The position numbers and the translations under genes were made by a program. This document shows, in pieces, positions 23,230-34,949 of a DNA stretch of 64,000 nt. This DNA is from Arbacia lixula (taxonomy: Eukaryota > Echinodermata > Echinoidea > Arbacioida > Arbaciidae): assembly GCA_963669155.1 (NCBI GenBank), contig OZ022580.1, forward strand, positions 27,524,262 to 27,588,261. The letters are read 5' to 3'. Numbering within the stretch: the first letter of the stretch is position 1; every line of letters starts with the position of its first letter. Under the pieces are notes generated by a model. It made no database searches, had not been told where the DNA came from, and worked only from the letters and a program-made list of their open reading frames with translations.

Positions 23230-24165
23230 GAAAGAAAAAAAAAAGAAAAAAAAATATGACCTGGTATATTGTTCATTTGATGTCATATACTATATCCCCA
23301 TGATCCGTTTGCCATTTGTAATGTTGTTGATTTCAAAATTTGTAATTGATAGGAGGAGAAACTGAAGCTTAGGCGCAAAAAGGCCCTAGGTTCTTTCCAA
23401 GAACAGGAGAAAAACAAGAACCGTAGCAATGCTTCATGTTTCAAAAAGTTGTACCGTGGGGATACAGGTACATGTATGTGTTTACTGGCGAGCGTGTAGG
23501 CAAGAATTGACATTCAGCACATCTCCAGTCAGTTGAGTTGATTGCACCGTATTGAACTCATCGGGAGTGTGGGTGTCACGGCTCTCGTTAACAGTTTCAG
23601 CCGAACATCCCTGTCTCCCCTCACCCAAATGTACGTTGGTGCTCGTCCATCATCGGTGGCTTCTGGAAATGTAATCACGCAGCGCTTCTTGGTGTTTCTG
23701 AGATTGATGAATGCCTGTTTTGATTCAATTTGACTCGTTTGCGGGGTATAAAACTCATTAGCTACATGAGCAAGATGGCTTTCATGTCTCACCAGGAGAT
23801 TGTTTCCCTTGCAAAGATGCCAAATGCCTTTTGCTTACGTACAGTACTTAAACTTCGATCAGAGAAATTATGATGTCATAATATTATTGGAAATATATCG
23901 GGGAAATGTGTGACTGAGTATTCGTTCACATTCATTCCAAACTCATAATGAAGCTGATGTATTGAATACTTAGTTCTATTACACATTTAAATTTTAGTAC
24001 TAGTAAGTGCAGAAATTGCCAGTAAATGTGAGAAGAAATTTCAAAGAATTACCACAGGAGCAGGATAAACCAAGTGCTTGGAAGCCATAAAGTCTATAGA
24101 TACGTCATAAAGTTTAATGATGCTGCTCGTACTGTTTAATTTTTTTTTGTATTTGCTGTATACTC
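23230..24165. other. Stretch without recognisable features
   Basis: An 87-codon minus frame (23529-23792) and a 63-codon plus frame overlap. Neither has a known domain or convincing splice sites. Confidence 0.35.
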
Positions 24166-24206
24166 AACTATATATTTCCATCTCTTTTTATATTTTCTTT
24201 GTGCAG

Positions 24207-24268
24207 GCATGACAAGACGACATTAGACTAAGGACGTGAATTCTGTCCTCATCGAAGCCAGTTAGAAG
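24207..24268 (+). other. Candidate noncoding (5' UTR) exon
   Basis: A 62-bp segment between a strong acceptor and a good donor. Upstream is a long T-rich tract ending CTTTGTGCAG; downstream is GAAG|GTAATT. All three frames contain a stop inside the segment, so if real it is untranslated, or part of a long noncoding RNA. No neighbouring coding exon was found. A chance acceptor/donor pair cannot be excluded. Confidence 0.35.
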
Positions 24269-24539
24269 GTAATTTTGATATATTTCTGTTTGTCTAGAGA
24301 TATTTTTGTGCAACACTCGCTGTCTTCGCTTATTATTCTGCATTAATATTCAGAATCCTCATGAACATGGACTATATATAACCAAGGGGAAAAACACAAA
24401 AACATTTGCGAGGCTATGTATGTTGAAGCCTTACATTATGACTGAAACAAGCATGTTTTTTTGTTATTTTTTTTTTATCTTACTTCTTTTCTAATGATGG
24501 TTGCAATGAAATATCTTGTTGATGAATGTTTTGCATTTC

Positions 24540-24600
24540 ACAGGGGCTCTTTTTTGCATTGAGGGGGGGGGGGGGGGCTGAATTGCCCAGAGCTGTCTCA
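24540..24600 (+). repeat. G-rich dispersed motif
   Basis: GGGGCTCTTTTTTGCATTG followed by a G16 run and CTGAATTGCCCAGAGC, the common core of the dispersed GGGGGCT family. Confidence 0.45.
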
Positions 24601-24717
24601 TAATTCCTTGACCGCAATGCACTTCCTTTAAGAGACTGCAATTTGTGTCGTGAGTAAGGGATAATCAGCAGCTTGAGGTGTTACTGTTGCCAAGCTGGCG
24701 CATGGGCAGGTAGTAGC

Positions 24718-25063
24718 TTAAAGGTAGCCCGTCCTTTGTGCAGACCTAATTCTGAAAGTTCCCTGAATTTGTCATCACTTGAGAGAGAGAGTGGCTATGT
24801 ATCCTTTCTCTGGAATTGCCAAAGCGTAATATTTGGTTTTGAGGAAATGATCTTCGATAATTGATCAAGTTTTCTTTTTTTGTGCCGCGAAAAAAGTCAA
24901 ATTTCAGTGAAAACTAGTTAGATTTTCATTTATTCTACAGGAATTACATGTATAGTACCTCTGACTTTACAATTTCATGGTTGGTATCCCAAAGATACGT
25001 GCTAAATATGTGCAAACTTACATGAAGTTTGCAGAGGTTTGTAAAAGGGATGGGCCATCTTTA
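24718..25063. mobile_element. Diverged TTAA-target MITE related to F1
   Basis: Left end TTAAAGGTAGCCCGTCC then TTTGTGCAGACC; inverted right end AAAGATGGCCCATCCC then TTTTACAAACC. Length about 345 bp. It keeps an internal TTTTTTTGTGCCGCGAAAAA near-palindrome, like the internal palindrome of F1. The right boundary reads TTTA rather than TTAA, consistent with one mutation. Confidence 0.55.
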
Positions 25064-25069
25064 TGGTAA

Positions 25070-26480
25070 AAGGTTGTTGTGGTGAGGACTACAGGACAGT
25101 CAAAGGAGTGCCATTCTGCCATGACTATAGCTCTCAATCTTTTGATGTCAAGATGAAGAGACCATGATGGAATCATCTCAAAATGATGAAATTGTGGAAA
25201 CTTAACAAAAGTTGGCCTCTTGTGATGACGGCAACAGTTCTGTCAGTTATCCTTGCTAATCACGACACACCCCTTGCCTTTAATTCCGGCCGCTGTTCAT
25301 TGGCGTACCTATATATATGTCACTCGTCTCCCCGGATGTTTATGGACGACGGAGAAATAATGCTTTTGAGGAGCAGCACATTGATGTGCCTCCTACACAA
25401 ATGTGAAGACGGAATCACAAATCACCTTTAGATGATGTTGTTCAGTTTGCTCTAGATGACATTTTTCAGATGCCATATACGCTGAAACCCCTCGGGTGAT
25501 TTTAAACTCCATAACTCTCGGGTCACGCTGCTCTTTTGAGTTTTCTAATGCAGCGTTACAACAGATATCCATCTTATATCCGTATGTGACTACCAATATT
25601 TATGAATTTCAGATGCGGATATCCGTTTTTTGGCTTTCTTAACTGATTTCTCTCGTAAACTTTCAATTTTTGGAGGAACACATGAGCATGAGCATGCAGT
25701 TTTACATCCAGGTAAAAGTACAGGAAATTCCCCTGCCTCAAATAGTTTACCTCGGGCATTTTTGAATATCAATGTAGTACAGGAAGCTTTTTATTGCACC
25801 CATTATGCAAACTAAATTTAGGTCAGTGCTGTTTCATTGGAACAGATTATTTTAGGATGAATTTGTTTATTGAAATCATAGTTGTCTTGACAAACATCCA
25901 CTTTGACTCAGCTCCAGAGTTTAACCTGTACGAGATAAGAGTACTACCATATTTGGGAAATGACACAATATACATTTAATCAAATGTGACTTTCATTATA
26001 ATTAGACACCTCTCATTATGACTTCCTCCCACGAACACACCGTGAAAAATTAATAAATGAATATGCATATTAATTCCAGCACAAGCCATAAGCCATGGTT
26101 CATACCAAAATAGATACTGGAATTATTATCATTCTTGTATCTTCTATTTACGTCAAAAAATACCATCACATGACCTCGTCTTATCGAGGCTGAAATTTTG
26201 AATTCCTACAAGAAAAATGTTTTTCTAATCAGAAATAATACAATCAGAAAGCTTGTTACATACTAACAAGGACAGGCAAGATGGTGTAAAAACAGTGTAC
26301 CATTGTGAGGCAGAATTGGCGTTTTAAATCGCTGATTGTAGTCCAGGTTGGTTACGAATACTTGTAAAACACCCATAGTGTTGCAAAATATCCAATACAC
26401 CAATGAGGATGTTTTTGTCACTTAAAACCCACGTAGGGTGTACATTCCGGAAATATTTCTCCATTATAAAAAATGGCATC
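25070..26480. other. Stretch without recognisable features
   Basis: Frames of 60 to 82 codons lie on both strands, several mutually overlapping at 25574-25815. None has a domain. Confidence 0.35.
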
Positions 26481-26485
26481 CTAGG

Positions 26486-26738
26486 GGCATTCACATGCAC
26501 AAATATTGATGTTTTAAGCTTGATCAGGATCTCACTAAGTTTGTGTGTGTGAATGTAAATATCTCACTAGAAATAGCAATATTAGTGACATTTTGGCCGA
26601 AAAGCTGTGATTTTGAGCCAAGTTTTGCTGTATGAGGTAAGCAGTGTGTGCTGGCTTGTGAAATGTCTCCAACGTTTGTGTGAATTACTGAGATTTTGAC
26701 TGCGGTCAGGATCTTACTAATTCTTGCATGTGAATGCC
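26486..26738. repeat. Possible small MITE
   Basis: GGCATTCACATGCA at the left and its exact inverse TGCATGTGAATGCC at the right bound about 250 bp. TCAGGATCTCACTAA and TCAGGATCTTACTAA are internal direct repeats. A 117-codon minus frame spans it and is probably incidental. Confidence 0.35.
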
Positions 26739-26744
26739 TGTCAT

Positions 26745-27390
26745 GTAAGCTATAACTTGCTTTTACATCATTCTGAAATGGTACACAGGAAGATGAAAAA
26801 GGAAAGAATGATAGTGTAATAAAGTATGGACCTATATCTACATGTACATGCACACTTACAGCATATACTACACTCACCGCACTATGTGTAGAGCCCTTAG
26901 TTCACTTGCAAATCAGGCTGTTTTTAGCTAATATGTCAAATGTCATGTTGCTTTCTTAAACCTCTACAGCTTCATCAATCAGTAATCAGCATAATGTTTT
27001 CTCTTCCCTCATTTTGGCAAAAACATGTCATAAAAACATGTTTTCATTATTTAGAACGATATGAGCTTATGAGTGAGATGTTTGGTTTTGTGCCCCGTAT
27101 CCAAGGATGGTGCGAGATTTGTGCAGGATTCCTTGCTCCTAAATTTAGCTGGACTGCTTGAAATCTGAGATTTCAATCACCATTTGCAGGAGAACATGGT
27201 CTTCCGTCATGAAATGTCGAAGTTGATGGACGTAGGTGCTCCCCTCTCTCAACCCACTCCCGACCAAGGCTTGATGGGAGTGAACAGTGGCAAATTGGCA
27301 ACTCTGTTCTAAAAAGAAGAGTTGTACCTTTTCTCTGAATAGAGTACTATATAAAAGAGTAAGATGTGGTTGATTTGAAGAATCACTTTA
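26745..27390. other. Stretch without recognisable features
   Basis: No bounded repeat or gene signal. A 73-codon plus frame at 26940-27161 has no domain. Confidence 0.35.
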
Positions 27391-27394
27391 TTTG

Positions 27395-27650
27395 AAGGAT
27401 GTTATGAGCACATTTTGCAGTATGCTGCCAATTTGAAGATATGGTGATCAATTTGCAATGAAGTTGCATTAACAAAAATATTTAAAAAAAAAATTATTTT
27501 AACAAATATTATTTAGAGAAGTACATGTATGTGGCCAATTTGAAGCATGGTATCATGGAAGAATTTTGCAATGTGCTGCCAATTTGAAGATCCACTGATC
27601 AGTTTTCAGTAATGTTACAATAAAAAAACATCAAAGAGAAAAAAAAAACA
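27395..27650 (+). repeat. Twofold tandem duplication
   Basis: Two units of about 140-150 bp share CATTTTGCAGTATGCTGCCA / AATTTTGCAATGTGCTGCCA, then AATTTGAAGATNNNNTGATCA, and end in A-rich runs. Confidence 0.6.
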
Positions 27651-27654
27651 GAAT

Positions 27655-28230
27655 ACATGATAACAGAATATCTACATCTTTTCATGATTTGTGATTCTTG
27701 ATATAAACAAGTTATTGTTATAAAAAACCTACAATCATCGCCAGTGACCATGAGAAGGAGCAATCAGTTTTTCCCTTCTACCATGTACTGTGTGTGTACT
27801 CAATACATTTATAAGCGTACTCTGCTAGGCATGTACATGCAGTCATCACACAGACACAGGAGAGCTCATACATGTACATAGGAGAGTCCATTCTGTTGCC
27901 GTGACTGCAATGGAAAGAGAGAGAGAGAGAACGACAGAGTTCTCCACGCAATTGTCATACTGGCTGGCTGCCACAGTTGTACACATGGACATATATCTTG
28001 GTGGTAGGAGATATTGGACTCTATAATGCTACCTCGATCTGCGATCTCATTCATTAAAGGACTTCACAGCATTAAATCTGTGCGTGCGAAGTGAGGATTG
28101 CTTCACCCGCAATGCACACAAATCCCATAGAGCAGCATTTTATCCGGCGCTGGAGGGGTTAAGCATATCAGTGCATGGACGCTACATCTGTTCCTGCAGT
28201 TTACTAATGGTAGGTGACTCTGTCTCTGAC
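27655..28230. other. Stretch without recognisable features
   Basis: Only a short GA run at 27915-27931. Confidence 0.35.
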
Positions 28231-28233
28231 CAG

Positions 28234-28332
28234 CTGGGGCCATTTTCATGAAACATTACTAAGCCTAGTGAGTTGCTAAAGTGCATTCAACTACATGCAT
28301 TTGAAGTGAAGGTTTCATGAATCTGGCCCCAG
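28234..28332. mobile_element. 99-bp mini-MITE
   Basis: Ends CTGGGGCCATTTTCATGAAA and, in inverse, CTGGGGCCAGATTCATGAAA. The interior includes ACTAAGCCTAGTGAGTTGC. It has no coding capacity, and no target duplication beyond a few bases. A decayed relative is at 9012-9115. Confidence 0.6.
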
Positions 28333-28334
28333 TG

Positions 28335-29680
28335 TCCTCATTTTGCTCAACATGTGTATGTTGAACACAATAACAATGTTATCATAGGCATGTGTTGTTA
28401 TCTTTACACATGTCAGTAATGTTAATCTTATTGTTGTAGAGTTTCGTTAGAACACGCTTACAACACATTGATTCGCTGCTTAGCGTGCAATACAATGAAT
28501 GGGTTATGGATGCAATCTGACATGTCATGTGTGATTAGATAAAACTGCTCATGTCAGATATATTTTTGTGCAATATAACCACAAAAGTGCAACCTGTTTC
28601 AATCGCCTCTTTGAGAAACAAAAAATGATCATTTGTAAGGAAGATTTGAGTCATACAGGAAGCATACTGTAAATATTGCAGAATGACAGGTTCTGTTGAA
28701 AGAATCGGAGCCGTTGCAACATGTAATGTGCATTGTATTTGTGCATACATGTATGTGTACATGTACATGTGCGTTCATATCAGTGTGTACAGACATGTAC
28801 CTTTACGAACACTTCTGTTTATGTGCTTGCAAGAAGCTAGCATAAGTATGTATGAAAATAGTGACAGTGGAAAACATAAATTGTAACATTTCTGATCAGG
28901 AAACTGCTAATAGGAAGTGCTTGACAGTGAAAGCACTACATGTATGTGGTAATCATATAGTTCGTTTACCACATTTTGCAATGGTTGTGGTTTTGAGACA
29001 GGACTTGGCAGTAAGATACAACCGTAATATGATTATGCAACACAATTGTTGAAGGAGAGAGGCTGGTTTGTTAAGCAAGGCCTGAGGAAAATGGACATTT
29101 CAAAGCATCGTACAGGAAATAATTAAGAACATTTTTTATGATTTAATATACAGCACATTAACTTAATCCATATCATATCTGTTAAAGTGTATGTGATACC
29201 CAAAGATGATACTTTTTATCAGGTTGATATAACATTGCATGTGAAGTGAAAATATATTGTCCATGTACGGAAACCGATGTCAATAAGCAGTATTCAAGGT
29301 TCCTGAGGATATGTAAATTTATGTACAGTATATAGATCGCAGTACATGTATGTGTTTCTGATTACTAAAACTGACAATCGAGCTACATGTAACTATTTTA
29401 CAAATTAGTTCCCTGCAAGGTATTTTGCTGTCAAGCACAAGATTTTTTTTGGGAAGATTCTCTCACCAAAAAGATTGAACCAGATCGGGGTAATGAAAAC
29501 GCAAAGAGCAGGCAATATTTTTATTGATTTGGTTAGCTAGTTCAATAAATGATGGAAAAACAAAACATAAAAATAATATATACACGTAGACTGTACAGTG
29601 ACCTGACATTCCTTCTCCACTGTTAACAGATGTATGATATCAAAAGGATTTTTTGTACTTTCCACAATTTATTAGAAAAT
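28335..29680. other. Stretch without recognisable features
   Basis: AT-rich with scattered TACATGTA words. Frames of 66 to 77 codons have no domain. Confidence 0.35.
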
Positions 29681-29687
29681 CGACTAA

Positions 29688-30153
29688 GACCCCATTTACA
29701 CTCAAGAAAATTGCGTGGCCAGGCCGGGCTGGGCCAGGCCGCGCATTTCCCCGCTGTGGGTGGTAGCGTGGCCTGGCCGCGCAATTTGTGCGTTCACACT
29801 ATACAGCGAAAATGCGTGGCCAGGCCACTGACATCAACCCACCGTGCGAGGCGCACTGCACGTAAACAAAAGGTTGAGCATAATGACGTCATCTGACATC
29901 AGCGGAATTTGCATAACCGGCCGCGCTTTCGGCCCGGCCTGGCCTCGTTTGTGTTCATACTACGAAAATTGCGTGGCCGGGCCGTACTCAGACTACCTCC
30001 TGAGCTGGTCTCAGTACGGCCCGGCCCGGCCCGGCCCGGCCTGGCCTTTTCGCATTTTTTTGTGTTTACACTACAGAAATTGCGCGGCCTGGCCTAGCCC
30101 GGCCCGGCCCGGCCCGGCCTGGCCACGCAATTTTCTTGAGTGTAAATGGGGTC
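29688..30153. mobile_element. GC-rich PIF/Harbinger-like MITE
   Basis: A 466-bp element with perfect inverted ends GACCCCATTTACACTCAAG, continuing through AAAATTGCGTGGCCAGGCC. It is flanked by TAA at 29685-29687 and 30154-30156, a 3-bp duplication of the type made by PIF/Harbinger transposases (TWA). Several internal blocks repeat GTGTTYACACTA..AAATTGCG..GGCC in both orientations, and (CGGCC)n runs occur near 30020 and 30090. The centre has TGACGTCA (CRE-like) and ATTTGCAT (octamer-like). Frames of up to 120 codons rich in Pro/Arg/Ala are by-products of the GC bias. Confidence 0.85.
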
Positions 30154-30159
30154 TAAGTC

Positions 30160-30880
30160 TTACTCTACCAGTCCGTTTGTCAGCCACAATTTTAATCATT
30201 GTCTAATGGCTGTCAAGAATTGGTGTCGGCCTTCCCAGGCAATTTCAATTGGTATTGGAACAGGTGCGTTGAGTGTACTTGGTAGTGGGGACCTTATAGG
30301 CAGCGAATCCCATTATGCTGACTACACATGGACAGAACTCACATACAGACATACACATACATATGATGTGCATGGGCTTTTTGTGTTTGGAGTATTTGCC
30401 CACCCCTAGCCTGGAATCTGTGTCTAAAGCATGATCGAAGACAGCCAATATTGACACTCATAGAATTTTAATGTCTCTTCTTTGTTCTTTTCTGTCATCC
30501 CCCTATCCAGGGGCCTCTTTTCTACTCGATCATCTCCCACCCAACTCCGCTCCCTCTTTTTTCAATTTATCTATTTCTGTGTGAATGCTGTAACCCATTG
30601 ATTTGGCATTGTTCGGTGTTTGTTATCCATGGCAACAAAACACATCCTTTTCTTTTTTTGTAGTTTTCTCTTTTTTACTTTCGCTCTCTTTTAAATTTCT
30701 TGGTATCCTTCTCATTACCATTGGCATGAATACATGTGATACACCAATGTGCAATATTCAGACCAGAACCTGGTAATATGAGGGTGAAAGGTCTGTGATC
30801 CACATTGTTAAAACTATTAGACTCATTCACATATCAAGCAGCCTACAGGCTAGGGGTAGTGGTGGTAAAGATGATCGGAC
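30160..30880. other. Unassigned stretch with an X-box-like site
   Basis: No gene is seen. GTTATCCATGGCAAC at 30622-30636 resembles an RFX X-box with one extra base. Function is not demonstrated. Confidence 0.3.
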
Positions 30881-30883
30881 CAC

Positions 30884-31013
30884 GGCCCTGTGTTATAAAG
30901 ATTTGGGTTCGATCGCAACCTGACTTGCGATTAATATCAATCGTAACTCTGTTGGGAGTTGGACTTACATTCAATTCAGATCAGTCGTAACTCTTTAAAA
31001 GACAGGGAGGGCC
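30884..31013. mobile_element. Small MITE, TTATAAAGA-ended family, copy 1
   Basis: About 130 bp with imperfect inverted ends, GGCCCTGTGTTATAAAGATTT and, in inverse, GGCCCTCCCTGTCTTTTAAA followed by GAGTTACGACTGAT. Internal GATCGCAACCTGACTTGCG. Related to 34811-34948. Confidence 0.5.
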
Positions 31014-31019
31014 CTGTTC

Positions 31020-31875
31020 TTCTGCCATGAACTCCGATCTCGTTCCTGTTTGATTTTAGGTTCACAGGAAGGAATCGTCTCTAAATGATAACATCCATAA
31101 AATCAAACGAGATCCGGACCAGAGGCGACGGCTGAAAGGTTCGGTCGTGATTACCCCGGTCCCATAATCTCTACCAATACCATCCATCTCTTAGCTATAT
31201 TGTTAAAAATAGTCAAATACATCAACATACAAGTAAACCTGTGCTGCACATGTATAAATTACATGTGTAAGCCTTCACCAAAATTGATCTAAGGTTCAAG
31301 ATAGAGGGTCTAAAGATTTGTTGTTTTCATACCAGCTTTGCACATGAAAGAATCGCCTCCAAAGTGATATCAATGTTATAAAACATGGTGTAGAAGAATG
31401 ATTACCACCTGTAATTATAGAAATTACAGGTGTACATTGTGATGTGGTTTGCAATTCAAAATATTTTTGACCACTAAGAAATGCCTTTGTTCTTATTAAA
31501 GCTCTGTTATCATGGCTTAAAACATCTGCATTAACTGTTCATTGCATAAAAGCTCTCTGTACGCTTCATACATGTTGATAAATTTCAGGGTACATTTGAG
31601 TCATTTTGGAGAATCTAAAATGCCTTTCCACTCCTCCCCTTGGGCTTACATCATGCGCTTGCACTATCCAGGTTATTGGGGGAGCCTCAGCCAAACCGTT
31701 CCCACCGATTGGATACAGGAAGGGAATGATTGGGGTCAGAGGTCAGGGTTGTCACCTGTCAGTGTGACCTGACCCGATGGCATCTGACTCCTGCCAATTT
31801 GGGTCTGGTGGGCCAAGTCAGAGGGACTCCCAGCCAGTTGTTGATTTAAAGCGATTCTAGAAGTCAAATGATTGT
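31020..31875. other. Unassigned stretch
   Basis: A small inverted repeat pairs ATCTCGTT...TTTGATTTTA (31037-31060) with TAAAATCAAACGAGATCC (31099-31116). Otherwise nothing is recognised. Confidence 0.35.
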
Positions 31876-31879
31876 CTCT

Positions 31880-32407
31880 TTAAAGACAGCTAGTCCCTTT
31901 TTCAGATCACCACAAAACCATCGAAACATTGGCAAAACATATAGAGAAGTGTTAGCAAGCTCTATATTCACAATTTGAAACTGATACGTAGTGTAAAATT
32001 TAAATAATGCACGTAAACAACGTCTGATTAATAGTCTTTACCTCAGGCTCTTAGCAGTTTTTGTTGAAAGATCTGCTTTATTGATTAATCTGTTTATTAA
32101 ATTAAAAAATGCATTATGAAAAAAATTGTTCTATGGAAGGAATCATCTCCAAAGGTTGGTAGTTACTCATAAAATTAGGATTTCACACCCACATAATAAC
32201 CACATAGATACTGTAACAAAGACTAATACTTTTTTCGTAGCACGAAAAAAGTCGGTTTGAAATTTAACGGCTGAAATTTTTTACATATACAGAAAGCTTC
32301 AACATGCTATATTCTTAGAAATGGTCTTGAATCACACTTTCTTCAATTTACGATCGTGATAGACGATTTCAAATTTTAAGCTTGCAAAAGGGACGGACTA
32401 TCTTTAA
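31880..32407 (-). mobile_element. TTAA-target MITE (family F1), copy 3
   Basis: A complete 528-bp copy in reverse orientation. Left end TTAAAGACAGCTAGTCCC; inverted right end TTAAAGATAGTCCGTCCC. The internal palindrome ACTTTTTTCGTAGCACGAAA is slightly altered. The site used by the hAT-like element in copy 1 is unoccupied. Confidence 0.85.
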
Positions 32408-32409
32408 AG

Positions 32410-33080
32410 GTACAACGTCCCTGAATAAATTTGCTGTTGTTGACGAAACAAGTATTTGACTATGCTCTCTGTCTCTCTTCGTGCAAATTCTATTTACATT
32501 GGAAGTCCTCCAAACTGACTCAAAACAAACTCCCCCATTTTTGATGTGTTTTTCCAATATAGATCATTGACTACGTAATATACATTTAAGCCAGTGACAG
32601 AAGGGTTCTGCTAGGAATTCAGTGCGATAAATACAAAAACAAAAACACTTGCGATAAAAACAACATAGCCTAGCTGTAAACACAGCACAAGTTGTCACGC
32701 ATAGCACGATTCGGTGTGTTTATTTCATGTCATCAGGCTTTCAAACAAGTCCCCCTCCCCTCCCCCCCTCCCCCCCTCCCCCCCCCCCCCTTCCTCTCCC
32801 AAGACCTTCGGCAAATGAATGTCTATTTTGCAGCCTGATTAGAGCAATCACACCCTCAGTAAGAGCTTGAAATCAAGAGCCCACCCTTTTATTCTGTATG
32901 CTGCTCGTTGTTGCTTCCTGCCCTTGTATATCTGTCTATGTACAGAGAGCTTGCATGCAAGGCTAATCAAGCGGGCCTCGCTCAAGCCTCTGGGAATTCA
33001 TTATCCCATTATGTATGTAGTCCCTCCCTCGGTCTGATGTTAAAGCGAGCCGAAAGCCTGAGCTAATCGTAAGCCAACAC
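32410..33080. other. Unassigned stretch with a long C tract
   Basis: 32752-32792 is almost pure C with T interruptions, so the minus strand is G-quadruplex capable. No gene is seen. Confidence 0.4.
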
Positions 33081-33084
33081 TGTT

Positions 33085-33600
33085 GGCTGGTCACGTAGAA
33101 TCGTTCTTTTCTTCACATTTTACCTTGGAAAACATTTAGAAATGTTCAAGGGCGAATGTTGTGTTTATGTCAGTGAAGGTGTACTGTATATATTAAGGTG
33201 CGTGTCATTTTAATGTGAGCGGACTGTCTATTTGTGGCATTATGTCAACTGTACACTATCATTGGCCTTCATAATTACTGGTCACTTAGAGTAGTCTTCT
33301 CTTCACATTGACCTTGGACAACATTTAGAAATGTCCAAGGGTGAGTATCATGTAAAATAAAATATGAGCAGATGGTTTATTTCAACGTATCATTGGTGTT
33401 GATATTTATCTCCCAATTTTATGGAAATAGTCCATCCTCCCTGTACCCCCATTTCATCTTGTGAGAAGATTGTGAAAAGATTGTTTATTTGTAGCATCTT
33501 GTCAACAAAATAAAATCAACAATGATCATTACCATTCATATTCATCTAATAATTTTATGAAAATAGTCCCCTCCTCCCCCTCTCCCACCCCCCCCCCCTC
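33085..33600 (+). repeat. Degenerate tandem repeat, period about 190 bp
   Basis: CTGGTCACGTAGAATCGTTC...CCTTGGAAAACATTTAGAAATG is repeated at 33278-33352 with CTGGTCACTTAGAGTAGTC. Later pieces (AATTTTATG.AAATAGTCC at 33415 and 33551; TTTATTTGTAGCATCTTGTCAAC) continue the pattern. Each unit carries a hairpin, clearest as CCTTGGACA...TGTCCAAGG at 33310-33339. Confidence 0.5.
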
Positions 33601-33604
33601 CCTT

Positions 33605-34130
33605 TACCCTCCATAATGTACTCTGGTTGTCATTGCATGCAATGCACGGGTCTCCTCTCTGGAGAAATAGAGCGGAAAAGATGGGCAAGACCGTGAAGCG
33701 ACAGGGACGAGGAGATACCTGGCGCGATGATTGTGGGACCAATAATGTGCTGGCTCTCTTCTACATGATGTTCTCTTAGTCTGTTGGCTGAGACCCAGCG
33801 CCAAAATTAAGCCGAAAAATACATTATTCAAGCAGTGTGACATGAAATGAACACCCATATATACATGTTTCGCATCAAACCGGAAGAGGATATTTGTTCT
33901 TTTCCGTGCGGCCATGTTCTGCTTTGCAGGGATTTTAATTACCCTGAGTTCCTGTTTGATTTTTTGACTGGTCTGATGATGTAGGTCAGGCTGAAGTTGA
34001 CTTGTGGAAGGGTGTCTCTAAAGTGGAGTCTACAAATATTCATGGCTACTAGCCTCTGCATTTCAGACCCACTCCTGTAGACTTAGTTAATGACTGATGA
34101 GGAGCTATGCCTAAAACCTAGTCTACATCT
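33605..34130. other. Unassigned stretch
   Basis: 33640-33800 is non-repetitive and GC-richer, with CCAAT-like and GGCGCG words; it may be a conserved noncoding segment. A 103-codon minus frame (33604-33915) has no domain. Confidence 0.3.
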
Positions 34131-34134
34131 TTAC

Positions 34135-34293
34135 TAGCCTACGGTCCAGGCTGTTGGACGTTTCGAATACAAACTAAAAAAATAGCGTCTATAGAAGACT
34201 ATTCACTTAATCATTCTACTCTTTTATCAGTTCGTTCCGTAGGGGAAAGCCAAATAAGTAATTGATAATGACTAGTCTACAGCCAGACCCCTT
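34135..34293 (-). repeat. GGTCTGGCTG family, copy c
   Basis: Left end CTAGCCTACGGTCCAGGCTG; right end GACTAGTCTACAGCCAGACC. The ends match other family members in reverse orientation. Confidence 0.5.
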
Positions 34294-34507
34294 TATGTAA
34301 TGGTTTTATTAAGAAATAAGCCTTGAATGTAGTCTACCTTCTCCCCCCCCCTCATGTTATTATTCAGAGGGTAAATTGGATCTTTCACTAGCGAGCCCTC
34401 CACAGTGGCCCCGCCGCCCATGACCTTTTCATGACTATTGTCCCCTGTTGTCCAGGCCACCTGTTTTGTTTGGGAACATTTTATTGATTTCTCTTTCCTC
34501 TTTCCAT

Positions 34508-34510
<3 letters not shown>

Positions 34511-34547
<37 letters not shown>

Positions 34548-34602
34548 TTCCCACCCTCTCTCTCTTTCCTTCTCTCTCTCTCTCTTTCTCTCTCTCTCTT
34601 TC

Positions 34603-34633
<31 letters not shown>

Positions 34634-34660
34634 GTCTCTCTCTGTCTCTTTCTCTCTCTG

Positions 34661-34734
<74 letters not shown>

Positions 34735-34738
34735 TCTT
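34511..34738 (+). repeat. (TC)n microsatellite
   Basis: About 225 bp of TC repeats with TTTC and TGTC interruptions; the longest pure run is 34663-34726. It produces spurious Ser/Leu and Arg/Glu frames of up to 150 codons. Confidence 0.95.
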
Positions 34739-34810
34739 TCTTCATCTGCTTTTCTATCCCTCATACATGTAAATGGCAGACACTAGTACAAACCATTGTC
34801 ATTCCGTCCA

Positions 34811-34948
34811 GACTCTGTCTTATAAAGATGTGCGATTGATTGCAACTTGACTTGCACTTGATGTCAATCATTACTCTGTGCAATACAGATAGGGGATTGG
34901 ACTTGCAATTGATTCAAATCGATCGCAACTCTTTATAAAATGGGGCCC
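34811..34948. mobile_element. Small MITE, TTATAAAGA-ended family, copy 2
   Basis: Left CTGTCTTATAAAGATGTGCG and inverse right GGGCCCCATTTTATAAAGAG. The internal ATTGCAACTTGACTTGCA and ATTGGACTTGCAATTGATTC blocks are themselves mirrored. Confidence 0.55.
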
Positions 34949-34949
34949 A

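Noticed and set aside
29844-30206. 120-codon plus frame rich in Pro, Arg and Ala
   Set aside because: Lies inside the GC-rich PIF/Harbinger-like MITE, overlaps its terminal repeat and has no domain.
30884-31013. Possible tRNA-like B box (GGTTCGATC) at 30908
   Set aside because: No cloverleaf can be drawn and no A box lies at the right distance; the sequence belongs to a small MITE family.
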